Shown: piece by piece, positions 1-12,600 of the stretch
How the letters are laid out: each line of letters opens with the position of its first letter
How positions within the stretch are numbered: position 1 is the first letter of the stretch
Source: Lactifluus volemus
Lineage: Eukaryota; Basidiomycota; Agaricomycetes; Russulales; Russulaceae
Direction: 5' to 3'
NCBI GenBank assembly: GCA_022376515.1
Contig: WTXI01000058.1
Span: 1-64,000 of the forward strand
DNA length: 64,000 nucleotides
Made by a program: the position numbers and the translations under genes
The notes under the pieces: generated by a model
What the model was told of the DNA's origin: nothing
What the model saw: the letters and a program-made list of their open reading frames with translations, nothing else
Database searches by the model: none

Positions 1-404
1 CATGCGGGTTGCTACATATCCGTAAGTCTAATATATTCCTGCTGCATATGGCGCTTGTGTTTCGCTATAGATCGCGCTCGTGTTTCGCTAAGGATCGCGC
101 TCATCCCGACGTGTTTCCTATTTAGGCTACTGGGGCGGGGGGGGGGTGTTACAACCGTGACGATGTGTAAGATTCCCTTAATTAGTTTATAGGCGCTTAT
201 GAGAAAGGGGCAATGTCTGTGTGACAGCGTGATGTTATGTAATGTTACTATATTAAGTAGGTAAATCACGTGAAAATGATGTAATTCTTTGTTACAGGGG
301 ACAAGCCCCGTTGTCTGTGCTTATCTCAGCGTCGGGTAACTGTACGATGTCCGCTACGCTTCCCACGCTGTCATCCTGACCCCGCTGTCCCTAATCCCCA
401 TTCC
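1..404. other. no gene seen; low-complexity start of window
   Basis: I see no supported coding region here. There is a G-rich run at about 130-147 and scattered short AT-rich stretches. The short open frames on either strand have no recognisable motif and no counterpart in the duplicated units further right. Confidence 0.5.
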
Positions 405-900
405 AACGTGGACATGCGCGAGCGCGAATCGGAACCGCGCTCATCATCGTCTCTGATGCTCCACAGTACTAGCGCCGCCCGTTTCATTTCCTTGCGTTGG
501 CGGCGGTGCGCTCACCCTCTTGGGGGTGTTCTGTCACGCACGAGGATGATGGCAACCGAGTCGAGAGGTGCAGCGTCTGAGTCGAGTGTCGATGAAGATA
601 TTGTTGGAGGTGGCCGGCGACGACTTCGTCTCCTGGCAGCCTCAGCTTCTTCTTCTTCTTCATCATCTTCGTCGTCGTCGGGCAGGCGGATCGGAGCGCG
701 GCCAAAGAGGTTCCAACCAAAAAGCCGTATGCTCTTACCAAAGCGTGCGCGCTTTCGATGTGGGATACCTGGATTCGAGTGGAGGGAGAGCGTCTCTGCG
801 TCTGCGGTGGTGCCGCTGCCAGAGTCGGCTAGGAGGTCTTCAAGTTCGTTGCGTTCATTCTTGGAGCGGAGGCAGGATAGACATGGAGATGTGAGGGCTC
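405..900. repeat. duplicated spacer segment, copy 1
   Basis: This stretch matches 8730-9170, for example through the shared 'tagcgccgcccgtttcat' and 'ctcttgggggtgtt' blocks in the same order. It lies just 3' of gene A, as its partner lies 3' of gene B, so it marks the left edge of the triplicated NLR/ATG18 unit. A 179-codon plus-strand frame crosses it, but that frame is not kept in the second copy, so I treat it as non-coding. It could be the relic of a former gene. Confidence 0.6.
644..690. repeat. imperfect trinucleotide (TTC/TCG) microsatellite
   Basis: A run of ttc and tcg/tca triplets inside the duplicated spacer. The second copy (around 8975-9000) is much shorter, which fits slippage after duplication. 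Confidence 0.7.
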
Positions 901-1185
901 TGAACGAGTCAGACCAGGAAAAGGACTCCATGTTGCTTCCACGTTAGCAATGGAAAAAGCTCATGAGATGACAACGGCCCTGCTGCTGCGCCATGCCCAT
1001 TAGGCAACTGGAGGTCACACTTCCTGGTGTCACGGCTGTCACGCACGGCTCATGGCTCCAGCAAACCGAGTTCGGTGCCTAGCATACACTGGTAAATATT
1101 AATAACGCTAAGTCGAGTGTAAAAGCATGACAGTGACTAAAAACAGGAAGTTCTTTTTAAAAACAATGATAGCGTACAGCTGGTT

Positions 1186-4100
1186 CTAGATAGATAGATC
1201 GTGATCGTGTACTGTAGCCCAGTCTGGTCCATGCACAAACTTTGACAGATCAAGCCAAGTCTCATCATGACGGTGACCTACAGCCCAGACAGTGCTAGGT
1301 CTATGAAGACATTCCCTGTGAAGCTCAGGTATCCATAAAAAAAGTTCTTTCCCTTCGCCATATATCCAACCATCATGGTCGATCGAGGATTGGTCCGTAA
1401 AATGGATTTTCTGACTATCTTCTGTTACAACCTGCGTCACATCGTGTGCGGAATCGTATGAAGTCGATGCCATTTGATGTCTACCCAGGGAAATTACACG
1501 AATCGGGCCAGGGGCCGAGGCCGATGCGATATGCTGACCATCTGGGGAGAATGCTACACTCCAGACTTTTTGGCCGTGTCCAGCAAATGGGCCTGCAATG
1601 ACCTGCCCTGTTATGATATCTGACACATAAATCAGGTCATCCTGTGAGACTGATACGATGTGCTGCCTGTCCGGTGAAAATGCAATACATGTGGATTTGA
1701 GGCCTAGCTCGGGCCATTCATTGCGTGTAAAAGAAAATGCCACTGGGCCCGCCATGAGCTGTCCCGTGGCGGCATCCCACATACAGATTGTGTCATCGTA
1801 TGAGGCCGATATGATATGCTGGCCGTCTGGGGAGAATGCAACAGATCTGCTTGATTCGGTGTGTCCAGTAAACGGGCCTACTACGACCTGTCCTGTTCCG
1901 GTACTCCAAATACGAATCGTGGAATCTTGTGAGGCCGATGCGATACGCTGCCCATCTGGTGAGAATGCAACAGATGTGACAGTTTTCGTATGTTCAATAA
2001 GCGGGCCCACTATGACCTGTCCTGTTGTGGCATCCCAAATACGAATTGTGCAATCATTCGAGGCTGATGCTATAAGCTGTCCATCTGGCGAGAACACAAT
2101 AGATGTGATCCAATCGGTGTGTCCAATAAACGGGCCTACTATGACTTGTCCTGTTGTGGCATCCCACAAATGAATCTTGCCATCGAATGAGGCTAATAAA
2201 ATGCGTTTTCCCTCTGGTGAGAATGTAATAGACACGACTGAATTGACATGTCCAGTGAATGGGCCCGCTACGACCCGTCCGGTTATGGCATCCAACACGC
2301 GAATTGTGCCTTCCATCGAGGCCGATGCGATACGCTGCCCGTCGGGTGAGAACGCAACAACTGTGTATCTAGTAAATGAGCGCTCCCCTTGGGCCTGTCC
2401 TGTTGTGGCATCCCACACGCGAATTGTGCAATCGTCCGAGGCCGATGCAAGGCGCTGCCCACTCAGTGACAGTGCAACAGATCTGACCGAGCCTGTGTGT
2501 CCGGTAAACGGACCCGCTACGACTTGTCCCGTTGTGGCATCCCACATACACATTGTGGAATCCTCTGAGGCCGATACGATGCGCTGCCCATCCAATGAGA
2601 AAGCAACAGATGTAACTGGTTTGGTGTGCCCAGTAAACGGGCCCACTAGGACCTGTCCTGTTGCGGCATTCAAAACACGAATCGTGCCATCGCTCAAAGT
2701 CGATGCGATATGTTGCCCGTTTGGCGAGAATGCAACATTTGTGACCGATGCAGCGGCGCATCGATGCTCGCCGTCGGTGATGTCGCCGGTAAATGGGCCC
2801 GCTACGACATGTCCTGTTCTGGCATCTAGCATAGTTATGTCATTGGTCGAGACTGATGCAATATGCTGCCAGTCCGGCGAGAATGCAACAGCCCTGAAAG
2901 GAAAAGGGGATCCCTTAAGCCACGTTGCGAACTTTCCATTCGCGGGATACCATTCGCAAATCTTGGTATCCCACGAGGCCCATGCGATATGTTGTCCATC
3001 CGGCGAAAATGTAACAGATCTGTTAGAGAAGGTGTAGCTGATATGAGTCCGTGGGCCCGTTAGGGCCTGTCCTGTTGAGGCGTCCAGCAGGCGAATTGTG
3101 CCATCCCACGAGGCCGATGCGATACGCAGCCCATCTGGCGAGAATGCGAGAGACGTTATCGCTTCGGTGTGACCAGTAAACAGGCCCGCCACGACCTGTC
3201 CTGTTGTACCGTCCAACAAGAGAATTGTGCAATCGCCCAAGGCTAAAGCGATCTGCTGCCCATCTGGGGAGAATGCAATTGATGTAACCGATCCGGTGTG
3301 TGGAGTAAAAGGTCCCGCTACGACTTGTCCTGTTAGGGCATCCCACACGCAAATTGTGCCATCTAACGACGCGAACGCGATTCGCTGGCTGTCCAGCGAG
3401 AATGCGATAGATGTCACCAAATCGGTGTTTCCAGCGAATGGGCCCGCTACTTGTCCTGTGGCGACATTCCACACGCGAATCGTGCCATCGTCCGAAGCTG
3501 ATACAATACGCTGTCCGTCCGACGAGATTGCAATAGATCTGACCCAATCGGTATGTCCAATAAATGGGCCCGCTATGATCTGGTTTGCAGTGTCATTCCA
3601 CACACTGACCATGCCATTGTCCAAGCCCAACGCGATATATCTTTCATCACGTGAGAATGCAATAGATGTAACTGATTCGGCTTGGGTGTGTCCAGAAAAT
3701 GGGCCCGCTACAACCCGTCCAGTTACAGCATCCAACACGCGAATCGCGACATCCCACGAGGCCGATCTGATCATCCCGTCTGGAGAGAATACAATAGATG
3801 TGATCGATTCGCTGCGACCAGTAAACGGGCCTGCTACCACCTGACCTGTTGCGGCATCCCACACCCGAATCGTGCGATCTTCCGAGGCAGATGCAATACG
3901 CTGTCCATCGGGAGAGAATGCAACAGATCTCACTGAAGATGTGTGTCCAGTGAGTGGGCCCGCTATGAGCTGTCCTGTTGTGGCATCCCACACGCGGATT
4001 GTACGATCGTCTGAGCCTGATGCGATACGCTGCTCGTCGGGGGAGAATGCAACAGAAAGGACCTGTGAATCATGTCCTTGGATTGTCATTTGCAATGCCG

Positions 4101-7100
4101 GCCAGTAAGACAACTGCCCACGTTCCAACATCAATGTTCGAGGAAATCGGTGAAGGTATTGATTGCGAATCAGGGAAGATCCTGGGGTGAAGGGGAGGGC
4201 TGAGATATAAATATGCGGAGCGCTCCTTGCTATGGCCATTCCGAAGTACCGCACAAATGCGGACGCATCATTCACCAAGGCCAACAAACTCTTCACCTCC
4301 GTTTGCAAATTCTATTTTACGAAAAAAGTCACTACACGGCTCGACGAGTTATGGGGGGTACCGACCTCTCGCTGCAACCATATCGACAAAATTGAAAGCG
4401 CTGGTGAAGCAACGCCTACACTGTTCTTGATGCTGAGCACCTCCAGCCAAAATAAAAACTTCGATTCGAGCAGTATTTGAAGTTTCCTGAAGAGTTCGTG
4501 CTCGAAAACAGCATGTTCCAAATGATCGTCCCAACAAATACAGGCATAAGATAAAGCAGATGGAATATGTTTGGAAATTCGGGATTCAAGATCTGGGACT
4601 TCGCTATTGGCAAGATATGACGACTCGAGTTCGCATATGTTGAATTTGAGGCTATCTAGCATTAATCCAACACAAGAATGTGCCAATTGATGGTGGGCGT
4701 CGTCAAGGTCCACATAAAACACATCACTCTTCTTGTTCGTCAGAAAGTCGCGGAATGATGTATGGAGAGGAACGATGGGTCCAGTTTGATCAGATGAAGT
4801 GACATTACTCAGCAGTGAGCCGAGGTGACGGAGTAATCCAACAACTGGTCCAGATTCTTCGGAATCCTCGATGGGCGCATACCGTCGTAGAGCAATCAAG
4901 TCGCGGACAGAAAGAGGTTCGATAGCAGCCAAAACCTGTGCCATGACGGACCGAAAGAGAATCAATGCTTCATGTGGTTTGAAGTATCCCTCGAGAACCT
5001 CTTCGTATAACTCGTCCAACGGATCTTGTCCGCTGCGATCTCGCGAGTGTCCCAAGAGGCGCTGTACGCACTTCTTCTCGCTAAACCCGAAAGTGGCAGG
5101 AGGGTTATTTATGAACCCACATGCAACGGCTGCCCATTGAAACAATCCCTCTGACGCCTTCGCTAGTTGGATACCGTAGTCCCTGTACACGCGAGGAGGG
5201 AGCTCCTTCTCAAGATATACGCCAATGTCTTGCTCCGTCTTGGAAGAGAGTATGGCATCATCCATTTGGAGGATCCGAACTGATAATGCACTGGCAAACG
5301 CAGGTTCGACACCATTCTCCGGCCGTGAGGTGATGAGTATACGGAATTTGGGAGGGAGGTCGAAAAGATGCTGGGCAAGAAAGGTGTGTAATCCAGATTT
5401 ACCGATTGCATCTCCACTCTCGTCTAGCGCATCGATGACGATAACAATTGGGTCCCCGAGTTGGAGGTTCTTGAGCGGTTCGAGGAGGAGATATTCAAAG
5501 AGTGTACGATAGTCTCGGGTACCGCGAAGAGAGGAATTGTCCTTGACGACCTGCCCGAGGGCGTGTTTGAAAGCAGGATAGCGATCGGAAAGGTCGCGAG
5601 CAAGCGTGGTGAAGAGCTGATATGCCTCGTCTTTCGACTGCTCTTTCCTCAGAAATGCAAAGTAAGAACCGAGACGGGTTTTCTCGAGACGACGGGCAAC
5701 CTCATGAGCAATTGAAGACTTTCCTGTACCGGCCTGGCCGAGGAGAACAAGGCCACGTTCGGATTCAGGATTCTCTACCCAGTTGAGGATGAAATCCAAA
5801 AAGTCTTCGCGTGTGCCTGGAAGGCAGCGCTTCTCATCACCGAAACGCCAGCCTCCCTTATAGGGCATCTCTCTGATCTTTGCATCGAGTTCTGTGTTCC
5901 CCTTGTCAAATCGAGGATCTGACGATCTTGTGACTATCAAATTTACGCACCAGTTTCTAACGCTTGGTTTGCCATCTCCCTTAGCTGTACGTTCATCTTT
6001 CCCACATCGTCCTGCATTCGAAGCACTGTAACCTCGGTTGTGACGGCAGCGTGAGCGAGGCAATTGTCTCGCAGTCGGATGAGGATGGTGCTATAGTGTT
6101 CTATATCTCCGTCAACTCGACTTCCGATATTCTTCAAAGTCCTCATTCCTGCCAATATCACATTATTAAGACAAAAGAGGAGGTCAAGATCACAATATGA
6201 CTTACCAGCTTGAATGTCCCTCGCATACGATTCAATGAACTTGGCAAACTCATAGACACGCAATAGCATGTCCTCGAGAAATTTTGCCTGCATAGACTCG
6301 GGCTTGATGTTCCTCAAAGCGTCGGCCTCTTTCGTAAACTCGAACGCATCGCGTATCGTCTCAAGTAGTGTTTTGATGTTGTTATCACGCTGAACCTGCT
6401 TTAGCAAAGTCTGGCCGCGAGGTGGAAAGAAATAAGCGATGAATGTTCGACATACTTCGATAAGGAGACGCACCTCAGGGATCATCGAGAGCAGCTTCCA
6501 GGCTAACTTCGCATGGGTGTTCAGCTGAGAAGCAGAAATTAGTTCAGCAAAGGATAAGCTGGAGGAACATATGCATACATCTGCGATTGGACTGACGGCA
6601 TCCATTACCCGCTTGACTGTTTCAACAGCACTGCTCCATGTCTTCATTGTATCGATAGCGTCCTCAGCGTGTCGCAAAGCAGTAAGTGTCATCTCCGCCT
6701 GGCTGTCTGCTACTAGTCCCACAGGAGTATCGCTCGCAACGGGAAGGTCAGTTGTCTGGGGTAAAGGAGACAGAGGGGGGGTGACGGCGGCATGTTGTAC
6801 GGTTTCGTCGTCGACTTGATCAGTCACACGCACCGTACATCCTTCAGCGGCAGGGTTGTCTAGATTGACGCTTGCAGGGTTCAGGGTGCTGTCTGCAGCA
6901 GTCACAGACAAACTCGCGTTTGATGACACGGTGATCGTTAAGTAGGGTGAGGCCGGTTCTGTTGAGAGTCCACCAAAGACAATATCAACTTCTAAATGAG
7001 GGATGCTCAGCCGGACATATGAATGAGAAATTCAAATAACCAAACAAACCGCGTTGGGATTCACAGACTATTTCATGCCTTCCGACAAGGATGTCTTTCA

Positions 7101-7590
7101 GTATGGCCCTTTTCGCATAAAGGGATATTGTGATGCGAGAGAGTGGCTTCACGGCACTGCAAGTGACTCGGTGATAAGTAGGAATTTTTGAAAAAATGAC
7201 ATTTCTTACAAGATGTCGACATTCTCGTTCCATTCCGCACGATTTCCCACGCTCTGCACAGCTCGTGTCCGCCAAGTTCTCGCCCCATCAGCCACGCTCG
7301 CATAAAATCTGTTTCTCTTCCCAGAGAGGGGAAGGTTATGAGCTCTAAGGACTGATATAGGATTCAATACTTATCAGAGCGTGGTCATATTCACAAGGAT
7401 ACTTACTAGTCACTTTGAGCGAGAGCGAACTCGGTTGTGTTTCGGCAGTTTCGCTAACTGGAGGGCGGCTCATGTCCCGTGATTCGGAGATCGGAGGTGG
7501 GCTATAAGCGTAGTAGAGGTCAATGGAGGGGGAGATTTTACATGAGAGAGTTTGGCATACATTGGGATCATCTAGGCGTACTCTTAGCAA
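1186..7590 (-). CDS. gene A: C2-NACHT-WD40 NLR-like (STAND) protein, 20 WD40 repeats, intact
   Basis: Nine exons give one frame of about 1983 aa: 7590-7407, 7351-7210, 7156-7050, 6991-6579, 6524-6474, 6410-6206, 6148-5951, 5891-4366 and 4311-1186. All intron phases agree. Residues about 62-150 look like a C2 domain (RAHNLP start, then SRITISLY). A Ser/Thr/Pro-rich linker and a helical region follow. The NACHT has a Walker A GQAGTGKS (about 485-492), a Walker [11 protein letters not shown] (about 582) and the ITSRPEN segment (about 622). The last exon carries 20 WD40 repeats of about 42 aa, then a tail with the DGWIYGE and LSKFVHG motifs. STAND ATPases of this type switch on when the repeat array binds a ligand; fungal relatives such as HET-E control incompatibility. 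The same role is inferred here. The start is the least certain point: the ATG used in gene B is followed at once by a stop in this gene, so I chose the upstream in-frame ATG. Confidence 0.85.
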
Positions 7591-7739
7591 TAGAAGCAGA
7601 AAGCCCGCTGGGAAGAGTGCGCACTGCGCAGTCGGCCAACCAATATCACTTCCTCATCGGGAATAACTATTTGGATTTTGAAACCCCGCTTGGCGCCACA
7701 CGTAATAAATGTCAAGCAGCAAAAAACTAGCAGGAGAGC

Positions 7740-7974
7740 TCTACGCTGTAGGCGGCGAATGCCAGTGACATGTGTCCTTTCCAGATACTAGTCCTGTAGC
7801 CACCAATTATACAGTAGTCGATCCTTGGATGGCTGCAGCCAGAACCTCCGCACCGACAATACTGTATGGCCTTCATTATATCACTTTCCGAGTCAACATA
7901 ATCGACGATTCTACTGCTTACATATCAAACTAGCATTGCTTTTATTGTAGGTATCCAAACCGTTATCGCCACTG
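7740..7974. repeat. spacer between NLR and ATG18 copy, duplicated
   Basis: This AT-rich spacer resembles about 31,540-31,700, where the intact ATG18 lies next to gene C. Both hold 'gtatccaaaccgttatcgcc'/'gtattcgaatcatcatcgcc'-like text just before the ATG18 3' end. It shows that the duplicated unit included intergenic DNA as well as genes. Confidence 0.45.
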
Positions 7975-8605
7975 TCATATCACACATAATGTGTGCACGA
8001 CCCCGGGGTGCCGAAAGCAGCCCATAAACGAAAAAATTGAGCGCTCTACTAAGTTAAGTAGTCTGACGCCAAAGCTACTGTAAGAGATGGAGACGCAGCA
8101 CGCATGAGCACTGCTTCGCCAGTCCACCGTATTCGGGATCGATTTTGTTCGAATAGAAATTGTACTCACAAACGAAACTGACGCACCCGCTTAGGACCAT
8201 GATATGTTGGGAGTTGAGAAATGCAAGATTTCGCGAAGGCTCCCACATCTCGATGATGTACTTGGAAGGTACGACGAACAGATGACGTGATATTCTTCGA
8301 CGGGTGCAACGACCGCCGTCAGAGGCTCAACGACACCTCCACTTTGCTTATCCGCACCCTCTCAGGCCCCTCTGCAATTTATCGGCGGCCTATGCTTCCT
8401 GACAGACTCGTAGCATGCTATCCCTGCTGCTGCTGCATCCACTATCGAGATTGAATACGTACACAGTGCCACGTGAACTGCTCACTGTCAGTAACATGCC
8501 AACCACCTTGACATTAAGCGAGTGTATGCGCACCTCGCGGGTGCGAGCGCTTTGACGGCTTTGATGTGGACTCGGCGGACGGGATGGCTTGCTCATTAAG
8601 GCTCA
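7975..8605 (-). pseudogene. ATG18 pseudogene fragment 1
   Basis: Minus-strand relic of the 3' half of ATG18. The frame ending at 8390 keeps TREVRIHSLN and FNLDSG, matching [10 protein letters not shown] and FKLGSG of the intact gene at 31762-33329. The splice junction text 'gacgcacccgctt' is also kept. The Ser-rich loop is shrunken, the FRRG pair is lost, the N-terminal blades are absent, and stops interrupt the frame. It sits upstream of gene A exactly as the intact gene sits upstream of gene C, so it is a decayed product of unit duplication. Confidence 0.75.
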
Positions 8606-8729
8606 TTTTCGGTCGAAAAAGTAGAGTCGATGCTGGAATTGCCTGACGCGCGACAGGTCGCTGCAAAGTCGAATGGCGATACGGTTGTAACGACTACAAC
8701 GGCGGCGGCCAGCCCGACGAATGCAGCAG

Positions 8730-9170
8730 CGACGTGGACACGCGCGAGCGCAAATCGGAACGGTGCTAATCATCGCCTCCAATTCCCCGCAGTGCTAGCG
8801 CCGCCCGTTTCATCTTCTTGCGTTGGCGGCCGCGCGCTCATCCTCTTGGGGGTGTTTTGTCACGCGCAAGGTGATGGCAGCCGAGATGAGAGCTGCAGGG
8901 CACCAGTGTCGAGTGTCGAAGAAAATATTGTTGCAAGCGGTGGGCGGTAACTCCATCTGCTATGTCAAATCATGCACTTCAAGTTCAAGTTCATCATCGG
9001 GCAGGCGGACCGAAGCACGGATGTTCGTGTGATGCCTGAATTCGAGTGGAGGGAGATAGGTGGTTGTGCCGCTGCCACTGGCTGGGTCATCCAGGAGGTA
9101 GCTGGAGGTCGAGACCATCGCATTCATTCTCAGAGAGGAGATAAGATGAACATGAAATTGTGAGTGCGTG
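8730..9170. repeat. duplicated spacer segment, copy 2
   Basis: Partner of 405-900 and placed the same way, 3' of gene B. The two copies share order and many blocks but differ by indels that change every reading frame, so no protein is supported here. Confidence 0.6.
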
Positions 9171-9253
9171 CAGAGAGTCAAAGAATGGAACGTCAGTGTT
9201 GTCACGAACTCACAGCTCGGTTCGGTTCGAGAACCGCTTTGACCGGGCCGCAT

Positions 9254-9617
9254 TTCCCGCCTGCATTTTCCTCCACAAGCAGCATATTCGAGTGATCTGC
9301 AACTTGAACATTGCGCACTGAGTCATCATGTATTTGGACTTCAATTTGGCCTACCCAGATGCCCGTGGATACCCTTCACTTCGTGATACTGTATGTGACA
9401 GTCGTTTTCCTAGCACTACGTGAAATCTCATATTATGGTCATGATAGTAAGACCCGCAAAATACTGTATCGAGGATATCGATAGTGATGAATCGTTGTAA
9501 GCCTCGAGCCCAGCAAAGTACAAACAGAGCAAAGTAACGGTTCGGTTCGGACAGAAGGAAGCTGTATTTATTAATACACATCATATCATACAACTAGTAC
9601 TCGTACTCGTACTATTT
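9254..9617. other. no gene seen; 3' flank of gene B
   Basis: AT-richer spacer downstream of gene B. I see no conserved reading frame and no repeat match beyond loose similarity to the flank of gene A. Confidence 0.4.
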
Positions 9618-12600
9618 CTATTTCGATAAACTGTAGTGGTCATATACTGTAGTCCAGTTTAATCCATGTACAAACTCCGAGAAATCAAGCCGCGTCTCAT
9701 GTTCACCTACAACCTGGACGGTGCTAGGTCTATGAAGACATTTCCTGTGAAGCTCAGGTATCCATAAAAGAAGTTCTTTCTCGTCGCCATATATCCAACC
9801 ATGGTAATTGACCAAGGATTGGTCCGTAAATTGGATTTTCTGACTATCTTCTGTTATGACCTGCACCGCATCATGTCCGGGACCGCATGAGGTCGAGGCC
9901 ATTTGATGTCCACCCAGTGAAATTACGCGAATCGTACCATCGTCTGAGGCGGATGCGATGTGCTGACTGTCTGGGGAGAATGCAACAGACCTGACTTGTT
10001 GGGTGTGTCCAGTAAACGGGCCTGCATTGACCTGTCCTGTTGTGGCATTGAACACGTAAATCCTGCCATCCCACGAGGCTGATGCGATCTGCTGCCTGTC
10101 CGGTGAAAATGCAATACATGCGGATATGAAGCCTGACCCGGGCCATTCAGAGTGTGTAATAGAAAATGCCACTGGGCCCGCCATGATCTTTCCCGTAGCG
10201 GCATCCCACGTACAAATTGTGTCATCGTATGAGGCTGATATGATATGCTGGCCGTCTGGGGAGAATGCAACGGATCTGATTGATTTGGTGTGTCCAGTAA
10301 ACGGGCCTACTACGACCTGACCTGTTCCGGCACTCCAAATAAGAATCGTGGAATCTTGTGAGGCCGATGCGATACGCTGCCCATCTGGTGAGAATGAAAT
10401 AGATGCGACAGCTTCAGTATGTCCGGTAAGCGGGCCCACTATGACCTGTCCTGTTGTGGCATCCCAAAGACGAATTGTGTGATCATCCGAGGCTGATGCT
10501 ATAAGCTGTCCGTCCGGCGAGAACACAACAGGTGTGATCCAAGAGGTGTATCCAATAAACGGACCCGCTATAACTTGTCCTGTTGTGGTATCCCACAAAT
10601 GAATCTTGCCATCGTATGAGGTTAATACAATGTGTTTTCCCTCTGGTGAGAATGTAATAGACTCGACTGGATTGGCATGTCCAGTGAATGGGCCCGCTAC
10701 GACCCGTCCAGTTATGGCATCCAACACGCGAATTGTGCCTTCCATCGAGGCCGATGCGATACGCAGCCCGTCAGGCGAGAATGTGACAGCTGTGTATCTA
10801 GTAAATGAGCGCTCCCCTTCGACTTGCCCAGTTGTGGCATCCCATACGCGAATTGTGGAATCAGCCGAGGCCGATGCGATACGCTGCCCGCTCAGTGACA
10901 GTGCAACAGATCTGACCGAGCCTGTGTGTCCAGTAAACGGACTGGCAACGACTTGTCCCGTTGTGGCATCCCAGATACACATCGTGGAATCCTCTGAGGC
11001 CGATACGATGCGCTGCCCGTCCAATGAGAAAGCAACAGATGTGACTGATTTGGTGTGCCGAGTAAATGGGCCCACTAGGACCTGTCCTGTTGCGGCATTC
11101 GAAATACAAATCGTGCCATTAGCCAGGGTCGATGCAATATGCTGCCCATCTGGTGAGAATGTAATAGCTGTGACGAATCCACCGACCCCTCGATGCTCGC
11201 CGCCGGTGATGTGACCAGTAAATGGGCCCGCTACGACATGTCCTGTTCTGGCATCTAGCATGGAAATTGTGCCATTGGTCGAGGCTGACGCAATACGCTG
11301 CCAGTTCGGTGAGAATGCAACAGCCCTGAAAGAAAAAGGGTGTCCCGTAAAAAACCACATCCCGGACTGTCCTTCCGAGGGATACCATACGGAAATCTTG
11401 GCATCCCACGAGGCCCATGCGATATGTTGTCCATCTGGCGAAAACGCAATGGATCTGTCAGAGTAGGTGTCTCTGAAATGAGTCCATGGGCCCGCTATGA
11501 CCTGTCCTGTTGAGGCGTCCAACAGGCGAATTGTGCCATCCCACGACGCTGACGCGATACGCAGCCCGTCTGGGGAAAATGCGACAGACGTAATCGTTTC
11601 GGTGTGTCCAGTAAACGGGCCCGTCACGACCTGTCCTGTTGCGGCGTCCAACAAGAGAATTGTGCAGTCATCCAAGGCCGAAGCGATACGCTGCCCATCT
11701 GGGGAGAATGTAACTGATCTAACCGATCCGGTGTGTGCCGTAAAAGGACCCCCTACGACTTGTCCTGTTAGGGCATCCCACACGCAAATTGTGCCATCCA
11801 ATGACGCGAACACGATTCGCTGACTGTCCAGCGAGAATGCGATAGATGTCACTGATTCGGTGTTTCCAGTAAATGGGCCCGCGACCTGTCCTGTGGAGAC
11901 ATCCCACACGCGAATTGTCCCATCGTCCGAAGCTGACGCAATACGCTGTCCGTCCGACGAGAATGCAATAGGCCTGACCCGATCGGTATGTCCAGTAAAT
12001 GGGCCCGCTATGATCTGGCATGATATGTCATTCCACACACCAACCATGCCATTGCCCAAGCCCAACGCGATATGCTGTGCATCCAATGCGAATGCCACGG
12101 ATGTAACTGATTCGATTTGGGTATGTCCAGTAAATGGGCCTGCCACGACCTGTCCTGTTGCGGCATCTAACACGCGAATCGCGACATCCCACGAGGCCAG
12201 TCTGATATGCTGTCCGTCTGGAGAGAATATAATAGATGTGACCGATTCGCTGCGACCAGTAAACGGGCCTGCTACCACCTGACCTGTTGCGGCATCCCAC
12301 ACCCGAATCGTGCGATCATCCGAGGCAGATGCAATACGCTGTCCGTCGGGAGAGAATGCAACAGATTTCACTGAAGATGTGTGTCCAGTGAGTGGACCCG
12401 CTATGAGCTGTCCTGTTGTGGCATCCCACACGCAAATTGTGTGATCATCTGAGGCTGATGCGATACGCTGTTCGTCGGGGAGAATGCAACAGAATGGACC
12501 CCTTCACGATGTCCTCGGATTGTCATTTGCAATGCCGGCCAGTAAGACAACTGCCCACGTTTCAACGTCAATGTTCGAGGAAATCGGTGAAGGTATTGAT

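Noticed and set aside
408..947. 179-codon plus-strand frame with a serine run
   Set aside because: The duplicate at 8730-9170 does not keep the frame, and the serine run comes from a microsatellite.
1658..4190. Long open frames (up to 286 codons) on the plus strand opposite gene A, and similar ones opposite genes B, C, D and E
   Set aside because: WD40 repeat units are multiples of three bases long with strong codon periodicity, so other frames stay open by composition. The antisense peptides are simple repeats of the same translated text and lack any known motif.
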